Origin: Glebionis coronaria
Lineage: Eukaryota; Streptophyta; Magnoliopsida; Asterales; Asteraceae
Direction of reading: 5' to 3'
Length of the DNA stretch: 64,000 bases
Assembly (NCBI GenBank): GCA_025667525.1
Contig: CM046881.1
Location: 494,285,627 to 494,349,626 of the forward strand
The notes beneath the pieces were generated by a model. The model was not told the DNA's origin. It was given only the letters and a program-made list of their open reading frames with translations, and made no database searches. Numbering within the stretch: the stretch's first letter is position 1; every line of letters begins with the position of its first letter. A program made the translations under genes and the position numbers. Below, piece after piece: positions 47,101-58,900 of the stretch.

Positions 47101-50100
47101 AGTTATTTGACGTTTCATGTATATGTCTTTAGTGAAATAGAGACAATACACTAACGTCTTACTTTATATTATACGTCTTCCAAGACTTTATGTTTGTGAC
47201 ATTATTCAATAAATCATAAACATGTATAACTAAAGTAATCATGAACACCACTAGGTTTCATTAATCTTTTCAAGTTAATTCACTCCTATACTATTATATG
47301 AACACCACTAGGTTTCATTAGTAGTATAAGATTACTCTATGTATCTTATGTCATTCCAGGAATTTGTCCATTTTAAGAAACTCCAAAACATTCCACGCCC
47401 GATCTTACAACATGTGGATATTTTACCCTTGTGTTTACAATTTAGTCCAAGCTCTTACATGACTAAATCAAAACAACAAGTGTTTCCTAATGTGAATGAT
47501 ATATATACTTTTAAGTAGTCTATTAATCATATTGACACATGATCTAAATATTAATTAGATTGTTAATCTCTTATCTTAAAGACAAGAGAATCATATCTTT
47601 ATGAGTTGTTTCTTGCACACAATGTTCATTTCTCCCACTTGTGCATGGAACAACCTCATATATAAGATAAACATCACGTCTAACGTTCGTCTATACAAAA
47701 TATGATTGTGCCACATATATTAGCTTTTACAAGTAGATGTAGAACCACTTAATCAACAAGAATCAGTACATAACTATCTTTGAAGATATTAGTGTCAACA
47801 ATTCGAAAGTAATTATCTTAGGACATACTAAAGATAACATGGGTTATTAACAAGACAGCAAAACTTGTAACTCCCACTGACTTAGAGAATGTTTTAATAG
47901 ACTCAAAATCAGTAATACAACACAATTCTCCCACTGAACTTGACAACATTGAAAATGTTTCATAATCGGTGAAAATAATTAGTGTTGTGTTTACTTTCTT
48001 ACACTTTTGAAAAACACATTCGTAACAATTACTTATAGGGTTTAAGAGTGTACTCTACTTCGTAAATGATGACTTATCCATCAAATGCTTTTTAACTTGA
48101 AAGACTTGACATGCAATTTCTTCCTTAATAGGTCTACCAACCCCACAATGGTATGTAGTGCCTATAAATGGTCAAAGCACAACTACTAGACAAATATGCT
48201 AGTTTGCCTTATAACCAATTAGCGGTAACTTTTAATAACTCAAAATATGCACTTTTCTTAACTATTAAAGTTTGCTATGAGTTACGGATTTGAATTTGAC
48301 ATTTCTAAAATCCTTATAACTCCTTCTTTACCCATGAAAAAGAGTTTTAGGTTTATCTTTCATTTGTAAATTGACTCTATCCTTAACCATACGGTTTGTA
48401 GATCAATAAATGAATAAACCACGTTTACGTTGTAACGTTGCATTGATACATTTGCAAAAGAATTTACAAAATTCAATTTTAGTATTTTTGATAATACCAT
48501 TCAAGAAAATAAAATTACCCCGGTAATAATAACCATAGTATTTTCCTTGAAAACTAGAATCCAAATTGATATAATTTCATCACATCAGTTGATCTGCTAG
48601 CAATGAAAGTATTCAAGATGGTAACTTGTCGAACAATGATTGACAAACAAATTTGCAATTTCTAGATATTTAAGGGATTTACATTGCCAAAAGTCATTTT
48701 GCATTGTAAACATGTTTCATCCCTTCTTTATGCCTTAAGTTTCCAGATCTCACTGAGTAACTCAATTAAGTCGACTAATCTAAAGAACGTAAAACCTTAA
48801 TGTGCAATCTTATTCATTCATGAAGTTTTCTCTCCATTACAACATCGTCCGATATCTTATATGACAACAATTGTAACTTCAAGTGTTCGTCAATTAGAGG
48901 GCATATGACTTAAATTTTAGGGTATAGATTTTGGTGTCAAAATCATGTATGGAGAAGCATGCATACATCTCCATAACATAAGTTTAATAAAAAGTTTAGT
49001 AAACTTTTTGGTGAGACTAAAAGTTCATCATATACTTGCAAGTTGAGGTATTGGTTAAACCAATTAAAGATTTTACACACAACTAAATTCACACCGTACT
49101 TTTTCTAGAACTTTAGTTATAGCACAAAGCAATAACCTTATTCATTGTGTTTCGGATGTGAATTAATGTAGTTAAATCAACCTTAAAGAATTGTACCAAT
49201 AACAACCGTAGGTAATACCAATTTGACGCACAGGCGAGCCGGGAATTTGGTCAGCGCTGAAGCATAACACCTCCTTCCTTAACCGGGTACAAGACCAGCG
49301 GTGCGTTATCCCCACTTTATAGTTTGTCAAAATTGAGTAGGCCGTTAAGTTGCTATTGCAATTCTAATCAACGCAAATCATATGTAATTTAGATCTCAAA
49401 ACAATTCATTTATTTTGATATGATTTAGTCCATATTAATTTTTCTTGTAAAAAATTACCCTTGTTTACAACATACAATCAATATAAAACGTATGAAAACA
49501 AGTAGGTACAAAAAAAACTAAATCATAAACACATAATAACAATTTATATGTGCAATAAATAAATCAAATAGCCACATGCATACGATTTATTCAATAAATA
49601 ATATCAAATCTAGGTTTTTATATTCATATAAAAGTCTTCCCTAATTTTAGATTTATTGAATCAAATAAAGCATGTAGCAAAAAAACGTAACAATTACCAC
49701 ATAAAACTTATGGTCCATGAAAAAACATGCATGTTCATCACGGATCTCCCTCATAACTTAACAATTAAATCTCTATGGATTGAAACATGAATTTACATAA
49801 CAATTAATCATGCAATTCATCAAAATTCCACCCAAATCACTTAACAATTAATGAAATCATTACGGATCGTAACCACGCATGACATAACAATTAGTTCATG
49901 CATACATCTAAAGTTAATTACCATGTAATTTTAGGGTTTACAAAAAAACTTTTTTTTTTAATAAAAATCTTGCATAGCCGATTTTAAAAAATAATAAAAA
50001 ACAAAACCCTAATTTTTATAAAACCTAAAAAACAACATGTAATTTTTAACACAAATCAATATTAGTTAAAAAAAACTTTAGATCTTGATAATTATAATCA

Positions 50101-50109
50101 TGTTAAAAC
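44155..50109 (-). other. Level 5 interior: no recognisable coding, repeated purine-tract motifs, conserved leader
   Basis: Minus-strand leader (about 50109-48480) matches the leader of the old copia, including the block at 49210-49330. Between about 48480 and 44950, where gag-pol should be, sampled minus-strand translations give no family motif, and a plus-strand frame at 46191-46514 is unsupported. AGTGGGAG (plus: CTCCCACT) recurs at about 45836, 46570, 47631, 47872 and 47930, besides the true tract at 44141. The 3' UTR (44155-44900) matches 7016-7816. Confidence 0.6.
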
Positions 50110-50123
50110 GGCTCTCGATGCCA
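50110..50123 (-). other. Primer-binding site, level 5
   Basis: Minus-strand TGGCATCGAGAGCC, one base after the LTR. Same variant as at 1601 apart from one base. Confidence 0.75.
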
Positions 50124-50124
50124 C

Positions 50125-50911
50125 TGTTGGTTTATATAGTTCATAACAATTATTTAAAATCCTAATATGGATCAAAGAACGTATAGCGGAAGCGATTAAC
50201 AAGATCATTAATTTAACACAATTATATTAATCAAGATTAGGGTTACATACCTTTATCCTAGCAAGATCCACAAGACGACGGAACGAACGGCAACTAGGGT
50301 TTATCACGAATACCACCAAGAATATAATCTAAAGGAAGATTATATCACGCTCTTGTACACACGTAATACGGCGAGTTAACCGTGAGTCTAGCACGAACAA
50401 ACCGAGCTCCAACGCTTATGGAATATCTACCCAATAACCCTAGAGAGGGACTAGGACTAGATATAATTTAAATAGAAAAGTCGAAAACCAAAACCCTAAA
50501 TAATAGGGTGTTTGGCCGGCGACTATATCAAGAAAAAGAGAGAGGGATTGAAAAATTATGAGGCTAGGGGTTTGCTTATATAGGCTTAGCAAACCTTGGG
50601 CTCCAAGTCATAAACAATTTAGGAAACAAAAGTTTCCCTTTGCCCCCTCTACAAGCCGGCGGTTAACACCCTCCTACAGGGGTGTTTGTGTAATTTTTCC
50701 TTCTTCTTTTAGCTTCTATTTAATTCCATAACGGTCGTTATATCTTAACTTTTATTTATCAACGATCGTTAGTTAAGCTTTGGTTTGATTTAATAAATAT
50801 ATATAAAATATATTTAATAAATAAATTAACCCTTTACGTTATGTGTGCAATCCCGTGATCCCGAGTTCGATTCTATCTCACGACTATTAATTTTAAGTCC
50901 ATAAACTTTCA
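50125..50911 (-). repeat. Level 5 5' LTR (minus orientation)
   Basis: 787 bp, TG...CA ends; pairs with 43353-44139. Confidence 0.9.
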
Positions 50912-50916
50912 ATTGG

Positions 50917-52187
50917 AGTACTATAAAGTAGCAGCAATATCAAAGACGTGAATAATGCTACGATGTGTGATTGAGAACATCACGTGGAAAAGCAAATAAG
51001 TGGGCGTTTTGTTAATGTTGATGTTGACGTGAGTAAAAATTAGCAGCAATTAAAGCTAATGATTAAAGTACAATCATATACTAGCTTTCACGTGGGATAT
51101 TAGGTACAAAAGAAAAGGAAGAAGAGGACTAAAAGAATGGGGTATAATATTTTTAGCCATTGTCGAGAGTTATGTAGCCATAGATGGTGTCAGTGGCTGA
51201 CTCGAGCCACTGACAAGAATAAAACACACGCTGACAAGGAAGACGCTGACACGTGAAAGCTAGACGCTGACACGTGTTGTCCGATATACGGTTTTTAAGC
51301 GCTGACAAGTATTGTTCGTTATCAGACAATACATACAGAAGATATATTGGATGACTCAGGATCTCGGACAGAACTGTCTGTTTAAATTTTTATGACTTGT
51401 TTTTGAAAATTGTGTTTGGTGCAATGACGTTTTATTTGATTATGTGACAAGGCTAACCTTGCGGTTACGTACCGACTTGGATTAGAAGCAGAACGCCGAC
51501 AGAGGCAGCAGTTGCATAAAAGAAGAAGATGATATTGTACCAGATGATTTTCATTGCAAATTGGAGGTTTCGATGAAGAGGTTTGATTATTGCTTCTTTG
51601 GTGTTGGAGTTGTTTTTCGCAGGTTTGTATTTTATCATATCTCAATAGATTCTTGCCTCTCTTTTGAGATAACTTGTTCGTGCTTACATGAATGGTGACG
51701 AAGACTTGTCATATCTAGCAACTAGATACCTTGCTATCACTTGAAGGAGTTACATTATCGTGCTCAGTGTCTCACAAAGGATGAGGATTTTGACAAGAGA
51801 TCGAGGTCTGCTTATAGTTTCCTGCATTATATAAGTTCGACGTCACATGGATAGTGCAAGATATAAGGTACAAGCTTGGGAGATTCCACTTCTTTAACAA
51901 ATAGGTTATATTCGTTTTTCTTCATTCGTAATCTACAATTAGAGTCTACATGGTTCGTGATTCATTTACATGCACCACTCAAGGGGAAGCGTTTATTAGT
52001 TGTTTATCTTTAGAAGACCCCTATGGATGAGACAAAAAGGGGAAGAAGATTCAAGGATCAAGGTATACAACTTATTTTTATGTGGTGATATGTTTTACAA
52101 GAAATCTTACTTTAAGGGGAAGCTTGTTTCATTCGTGAAAGATCAAGATTTGAAGATTGGTTTTGTCATCATCAAATAGGGGAAGAT
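50917..52187 (+). other. Level 4 interior, right part, non-coding
   Basis: No gene. Contains a perfect 10-bp hairpin (51189-51214), then CGCTGACA motifs several times with CACGTG cores at about 51215-51310. Polypurine-like AGGGGAAG lies at about 51981, 52038, 52117 and 52179, the last directly before the 3' LTR. An antisense frame at 51382-51645 is chance. Confidence 0.6.
51189..51214 (+). other. Perfect 10-bp hairpin in level 4 interior
   Basis: GTCAGTGGCT pairs with AGCCACTGAC across GACTCG. Confidence 0.75.
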
Positions 52188-52632
52188 TGTTGGGAATTAA
52201 TTTGATGAGACAAAACAAGAATAATGAAACAAGAAGGACTTATATGCAAATATCAAGCTTTACAAGAATATGGAGCCCTTTCATACAACAAGGAGGACTT
52301 ATTAGCAAAAGATGGAGGGACTTCTAATGTAATTAAAGTTTTCTTGTAAGAAAAGTCTTGTATTCTAGTATATATAGAATACAATGACCGTAGGTTTTAT
52401 TCATCTCATAATTCACAATGTAGTCATAAAGCGTGTGTCGTGTGTTCTAGACGTGTGTGTTCTTGTAAACACGTCTAGGCTTTGTTACTTGTAATCGTTT
52501 GAAGTTTAATACAAGTAATCGTTGGAAGTAAACACCTTGTTCATGTGTCTTGTTTAATTCCGCTATGTTTATCATATGAACGAGATGCATATCCTAGTAA
52601 GCTTATTCGATCCGTGATTTATGGTTTCCACA
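52188..52632 (+). repeat. Level 4 3' LTR (445 bp)
   Basis: Same as 41620-42064 apart from about three bases. The 52545 start of an apparent ORF lies within this LTR; the real coding sequence resumes after the TSD at 52638. Confidence 0.92.
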
Positions 52633-52637
52633 AGTTT

Positions 52638-53693
52638 TACTATCCCGTTGACTTTATCGTTGTAGACATTCCTATCGATCGAAAAGTTCCTCTCATTTTG
52701 GGTCGTTCATTTTTGGATACTTCAAGAGCACTTATCGATGTTCATGCTCGAAAAATCACCCTTCGTTTCAATGAGGAAGAACTTGTCATCAATGCAACAC
52801 AAAACTCCAATCTTTCTCATGTCTATTCTATTGCAACTTTAAACCATGGTGATTCAACCAATGTCGTTTGCAAAGAATTTTCACCAAGAGTTTTAGGAAA
52901 TGTCGCCAAAAACAATTTACCATTTCCTCCGCCGGTGGAGGTTATGAGTGTAAAGCCTACAAAGAAGAAACCGTCAATACTTGAATCGAAAAATCCTTCG
53001 CCTCACCTCGAACATTCATTCTTGAAAATTGTTGATAAGTTGCCGGTTTCTATGGAAGATCTTTCGGATGATGAATATGTAGACCCCGATGGGGAGGTTT
53101 TCTTCGTCAATAAACGTTTTGAGAACTTGCCACCACCAAAACCAAAACAATTTACAAATGTGAGAATTTTTAGTGTAACTAACATAGTCTTAGAAACACC
53201 AAATATTTTCGACATAATCAAAAAGGGTTTTCATAAGGAGAGTTTAAAAGATAAAAAAGGAAAAGATCTTAAATGTGATTTAATTGATTTTTCTACAAAT
53301 CTAACTCCGTCATCACCACGTGATTTGAGTGCTACAAGCTCGTCTACTCCTTTTGACGATGCTTTGTGTGGTTCACTTATGGGGGAAGCCCCTTATGTTC
53401 CCTCATCCTTGTCCACCGAGGACGAGATATTCGATCCTGGAATTTCATGTAAAGGGAAATCTCGGTCTTCCACCGATGCAATAAATGGAAAATCTTTCTA
53501 TTTGCTTGGTGCGAGTCTACCTCGAGTAGCTCAAAAGTTTGTCTTACCAATTGTCCCACCCTTCTACTTCTCATCTATTTTCTTCAAACTCTTTGAGTTT
53601 ATGGCACATGTTGAAGTGGCGTTAATTTGTTTTTCCAATGAAAACGAGAACGCCATATTCGACCCCGGTATTTTGCATCATTTAAGGACTTAG
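52638..53693 (+). pseudogene. Protease C-terminal half and acidic tail of level 3b
   Basis: Continues the 41619 frame. The protease end reads YPVDFIVVDIPIDRKVPLILGRSFLDT, followed by ALIDVHARKITLRF. Then comes about 270 residues of low-complexity, Ser/Pro/acidic sequence with two IFDPGI motifs, the last just before the stop at 53691-53693 (IFDPGILHHLRT). In autonomous relatives RT follows the protease, but here the ORF ends and the 3' module starts. The tail motif is shared with the level-3a ORF (KVFDPGI). The level-4 insertion separates it from its start. Confidence 0.8.
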
Positions 53694-53794
53694 TCCTTAA
53701 TACCGGTTGCTTTTTGGGCCTTGTTTATCATGTAAGCCCCATCAAAAATTGACCACACCATGATTTTCCCTAAATGTTCACATTTTGAGGGGAT

Positions 53795-53814
53795 CGAGTC
53801 GAGCTCATGACTCG
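53795..53814 (+). other. Stem-loop A, level 3b version
   Basis: CGAGTC / GACTCG, 6-bp stem with an 8-base loop containing GAGCTC. Confidence 0.7.
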
Positions 53815-54170
53815 GTAATCAAAAACGAGGTTCCTCGTGGGGGAGATCCCATGCTTATCTTTATGCTCACTATTCACTAATAAGGGGACTTGTACCCTTT
53901 CAACTCGTTGTCTCGTGATTGTTTGTGATTGTGTTATCTAGATCATCATCATCTACGATTGAAGACTCTCGTGTTCGTTTACGTGAGCCTCCATCGTTAG
54001 TTTGAAGAAGTTTTTCACGATTCCATGACATATCCTTTATTGTTCTAACAATTATCTTTTAGCATACTTAATAAACGGCTTTAGATATATTGTTGATCAC
54101 CCTTTCCATGCTAGATCCTAAGCATTCGACTCTTCGTCTCTAGTATGGGGGTGCTCCACCTTTAGACTCG

Positions 54171-54190
54171 AAACATTGAGGACAATGTTT
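54171..54190 (+). other. Stem-loop B, level 3b version
   Basis: AAACATTG / CAATGTTT, 8-bp stem with an AGGA loop, between AGTATGGGGGTG and AGTATGGGGGGG. Confidence 0.75.
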
Positions 54191-55947
54191 ACTTTTAGTA
54201 TGGGGGGGTGAATAGGTACTTGCTTTGCTACGCCCTCACGCTTTCCAACTTTCAATGTTTTGTTTTGCTAATAAGGCTAAAAATGGCCAAATTTTAAAAT
54301 TTTTCTTAGTTTTCATAAGTGTTTCTAAGACACGAATGTATATTTTCTGTTGGGTAGAATAAGAGTTAATTTTTGACTTGATGGGCATTTGGAGCCATTT
54401 ACATTCCTTAACCCGCTCAATTCAAGTTTTGCTAGACTTTTATATAGGGAGCTTTAAAACGCGAAAGTCTTAATTCATTCGGGTTAAGAACAAGAACTTT
54501 TCGCAAGTTCCTATAACTGATTCTAGAAAGTCATTTATCAAGGGAACTTTAAAACGCATTCTCTAAACTTGAAAAAGTCCAAGAAAGTGCAAGATCCTAT
54601 AGGTGGCTTGAAAACCCAAAACTTTGATTTGATATAGTCTTAATGAAAGCTAATCCAAATTTGGCTTAATTTTGACTTGCATGGCTAAGTATTCACGAGT
54701 CTCTTTAATTAGAGGTCTTTATATAGTGAAGAACGAGAAATGATAGAGTTAGACAAGTGATCATGCTAAACGTAGAACATGAAAATGTTCTTTCAAAAAC
54801 TCATATGTTTTTAATTGTGGCTTTTTCTTCCCATAAGATCAATGCATTAGGAATAAATCATAATTGCAATAAGTAAGGTCGTACAATTTGAAAGGTTACT
54901 TAGCCTCTAGCGCAAGATCGTTTAAAAGTTGCTCGGGGTTGAATAGAGTTCATAGCCAAGGCATAACTTATTGAAGCGGGACGCGAAGATTGGCGATCAT
55001 CCAAAAAGGCCCTAACAAGGCATGAGGAGCTCTATTTTTGCTAAAGATCCAAAGATGATGTGAAGTATCATTATTCCTAAATCAATATGAAGGATCGAGA
55101 CACACGACGAGAAGCTATTACTCCCCTAAAGATCATGGAGAAAGTCTATCCAAAAAGACCCTAACAAGGTATGAGGATAAATATATCCAAGTCCGAAAAC
55201 GAGGCGGATCGTTGTATATCAAAATCCAAAGTAAAGATTGAAGAAAAATGATGAAGTCGTGGTCCAATATGAAGAATCTCTCAAAAACATCAAGTGAAGA
55301 AATTCCAAATATATGAAGAGAAGACCATAATTTCAAGAACGTCTTCCCAAGATTTGAAGTATGAAGTACATGCCAAATATCGGTCCGAGGAAGGTCTCAA
55401 ATCGTGAAACGAGTTATGCCAAGATATGAACTAAAGGAGATACACGAGAAGCCGTTTTAAAAGATTTTGTCCTTTGGCTAACTATTGATCAAATCGTGCT
55501 ACTTTGCTTTCGGACTAATAACTACTCAAATAAGTCAATATGAATCACATGTGATCCATGACAAATAGATAAAAAATGCTAGTAACCCATTTCCTTTTAT
55601 AATAACTAGGATTGCAGGGAGAAAAAGTATTACACAATTTGGACGTATGAGTAGTGTTAGCATTGTGACTTGTACCAACAATGATCTTGTTTTTGCACTT
55701 AGCATGGGATGTATGACAATCAAGGATGACGAAGTTTACTCTAAGGGACATTAACTTGTTTCTATTCTTTGACCCTAAAAGTCGCTTTTTGTGATGAAAA
55801 TCATACATTATGTCTTTTCACATCTTCGTAGTATGTTGCAAGTCTTTTACTCTTCAATAAAGGTTAATAAAATTTGAACTTTGGTGATGCTTAGATACTT
55901 TATTCTAGCATTGCGTGAGGGAACGACAATGGCTTAGTATGGGGGAG

Positions 55948-58900
55948 TGATGAGATGGCATTTATACATGATCTCATCGTTCTTTTCGGACTTTAAATGC
56001 ATAAAAATGTCATAAAGTACCATATATATTCTTGTGTTTGTTTACTTGTGTATATTAGGTATGGATATCGTGAAAAAGACAAAAGATCACAAGTTACAAG
56101 GAAAAACGGACACGAGAAACGAAGCCGTACAAAGAACCGGGCCCTAATCATGGAATTCTCAACAAATACCCTTGAAAACTTGAAGACAAACAAGATTGAT
56201 CCTCATTTATTAAAGAAATGACACTTAAAACCCTTGTATATTCATAATTACAAGTTTGGTCCCTTAAGTTTGTCAAAATTACACAAATGGTCCTTCAACT
56301 TTGAAGAAATGGCAAGATTGGTCCCTCAACAAATTTAAATTGTCAATTATGGTCCCTCATCAAGCCAAAGACACATTGAAGACCTTTTAAGATCAAGAAT
56401 GTCCAAGATCAGTCCTTGAAATATCTCAAAATGGCAAAAAGAACCCTTGAAAACCCTTTTGAAAAGTTATGTGCCAAAAATGACAAGTTGTGAAAAGTTG
56501 TTACAAAGGATTTAGACGCTGATGGGTTTTTAAACACAAATGACAAAAGAAAGGAAAAAGAAGGGTTAAACATGGGCATTTGAAACATTTAAACACAAAA
56601 TGCGCCAAACACTTCCCCAATCCTACAAAAACGGATCAAAAGGTATTACTGTAGCAGTCAAGAACCCAGATTTTACTCCACTTAAAACAAAGGGTAAAAT
56701 GAAATTACCCTTACCCATGCTTGATTCACACGCCTATAATCTCATCCCAACCTTAAAACACTCACTCCCACTCACCAAGAGGACCCACCACCAAAACCGT
56801 TTCACCATCATGTGACAACTTCCTCACCAAGGCTTGCCACGTGTCAAGATCAACAGCCCACATCATTTGCTTCATCACAAAGCTATTTTAAACGGTTTGG
56901 ATGCATTTTGGACAGCTCACACCAAGAAAACGTCTAGAAGACCAAGGGCATTATAGAGAAATCACATCTAGGGTTTGTGAATAGTGTTTATCCAGGCATT
57001 TGCCTATAAAAGGAGACCTCAACATGTGAGAGTCCCTTTGTTCCAGTTTTAGGCTATCAATCTTTGTAATTCCTTTTTAAGTAATAAAATTTGGTTTTCT
57101 GAATTTTGAGAAATCTTGTTGTTGTTTATTAAAAGTTGGTGTTGGAATAGCCTAATTCTGAGTTCCATTTATATGTTTGAAGGTTTTTGAGGCAAGGTTT
57201 TAGTTGATAAAGCTTGGGTTTCAAAAATCAGAAAGTGCTTATTTATTTGATCTCACCTTATTGTTTGTTCATCTTAGCAGCATTGGAAGCTGGTACTTGT
57301 TCTGCTAGTACCTCAGGTCAAACAATCCAGGGCCTGGATGTAGGTCTTGGAGGTTTGCACCCTTCTCCTTTTTCAATTTCTCTTTTATTTTCTGAATTTT
57401 TGGTGAATTTGCATGTTTATGGTTGAATCTGTGTTATTGTGGTTGATTATTGTTGATTTGGCTTGGTTTGATGTTATTAAGGTGTTACTGATCTGATTTG
57501 TGGGTTGAATCTTCATAAGCCTTTGAAAATTTGTGAAATCAAGTTTTAAAAGGGTGTTTGGGATTACTGCACAAGTTAGATTTGTGGCTTGTTAAGTGCT
57601 TGTGTGTTGTTTGCAAGTATTGGTATCTGTTATTTGGGTGCATATGTTCATCTGTTTTGCAGGTTTTGTGGGTTTGAACACATTGATTCTTAGATTGGCT
57701 ATAAAATCTTAATGACTTGGTAAAATTGGCTAGGATTTTGAGGACACCTAGATCTAAGCATAGGCTAGGGCTAACAAGTGCTAAATCATAGTTAATCACA
57801 CCAGGGTAGAGGGATTTGAGGCTTGAAATTGGATCAAGTGTCAAGTATATCAGCAAACTGTTTCTGCAAATTGTTCATTGTTCATCAGTAACATTTTGTG
57901 CTTTGATCTTGCTATTTACTTTGATTCAGTGTTTGATTCTTGTTTCTTTGTGTTTATTGTTAGTTTATATAGCTTGTGTATGCATCTGGTTAAGTTTGGT
58001 TGGTTTATTTTGCTTAAAACTGCTTATTAAGTGCTTAACTGCTTATTTTCATATCTGGTGCTTATCTGGTGACTGTTTGGCTTATTGTGGCTTATTGTGT
58101 GGATCATTTTGTGATTTTATTGTTGCTATTGACTCCTTGTGGTTCACTGATCACAAGGGTGCCTTTGTTTCCAATTGAATCAAACCAGAACTCTCATAAA
58201 AGCTTGGTCAATTAGTCAAAGCAGTGGGAACTCCTTTCCCCTGCTGGTTGCCACTGCTAGTGCAATTTTGGTGTCAGCTTATCAATAAGCTATAATAGCT
58301 TATTCCAACCAGCAACAACTTTGTTTTTGTAATAGGTGCTCATATTTTGACCCATTTGTTCATCCTGGAGCATTTGGGTGGTTGACTTTTAGGTTTGACT
58401 AGAAAACCAAGTCCTTTGACTTTTACATAAGTTCATTTGAGCTTATTCTGGCTTATTGGTTATGCTTATTGGATTTTTGTTGATTGATATTGCTTATTTA
58501 GTCCATTTGAAAGCTTTTGCAAGTTGAATCAGCTTCTGGGGTGCATTATTTCTCAAAAACGACTATTTTGTCGTTTTGTGGATTTTTGCTTTTCTATTTT
58601 CTGGCTTATTGAGTGAGCTTATTGGAAATTTCTTTTGACAGATCTCTTAAGCATCCTAAAAGAGGGTTGTGTGTCAAATTAGAGCTTATGGCATTAGCTT
58701 ATGGCTTAATGGGCTGAAAAGCCCAATAAGAATAAGCTTTGTGTTCAATAAGCTGTGATAAGCACATTTTCAGCTTTTGGGCCTTTAGAGTTTTGTTCTT
58801 AGAATTAAATTTTAAGTCAGATAGGGCTTTTCTAAGTCAATTGGGCCAAGTTTGACTTTTTGGGCCCAAAAGCCCATTTAGGTTGACTGTTTTTGGATTT

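Larger units (their letters stand above)
43353..50911 (-). mobile_element. Level 5: minus-strand copia element without recognisable pol
   Basis: LTRs 43353-44139 and 50125-50911, 787 bp each, differ at about three sites by eye. The TSD attgg is exact (43348-43352 and 50912-50916). On the minus strand the LTR begins TGAAAGTTTATGG and ends CCAACA. Its PBS variant, leader and 3' UTR match the old copia element at 845-9539, so it belongs to that family. The region where pol should lie (about 44950-48480) shows no Gag, RT or integrase on the minus strand. It is the youngest insertion here. Confidence 0.9.
41620..52632 (+). mobile_element. Level 4: non-coding copia-type LTR element (LARD-like)
   Basis: LTRs 41620-42064 and 52188-52632 (445 bp each, TGTTGGG...CCACA) differ at about three sites by eye. 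The TSD agttt is exact (41615-41619 and 52633-52637). The PBS TGGTATCAGAGC at 42067 is the initiator tRNA-Met type, hence copia-like. Without the level-5 insertion the interior is about 2.56 kb and holds no recognisable Gag or Pol, so it must be mobilised in trans. Confidence 0.92.
53694..55947 (+). other. 3' non-coding module of level 3b
   Basis: Related to the modules at 27969-29998 and (minus) 19779-17885. It has stem-loops A (53795-53814) and B (54171-54190) and nearly identical stretches such as CAAGAACTTTTCGCAAGTTCC. AGTATGGGGG runs lie at about 54142, 54198 and 55937, the last being the tract before the LTR. No gene. Confidence 0.75.

Noticed and set aside
52545..52632. ORF start at 52545 as a true N-terminus
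   Set aside because: These codons lie in the level-4 LTR; the real coding sequence is the protease continuation from 52638.
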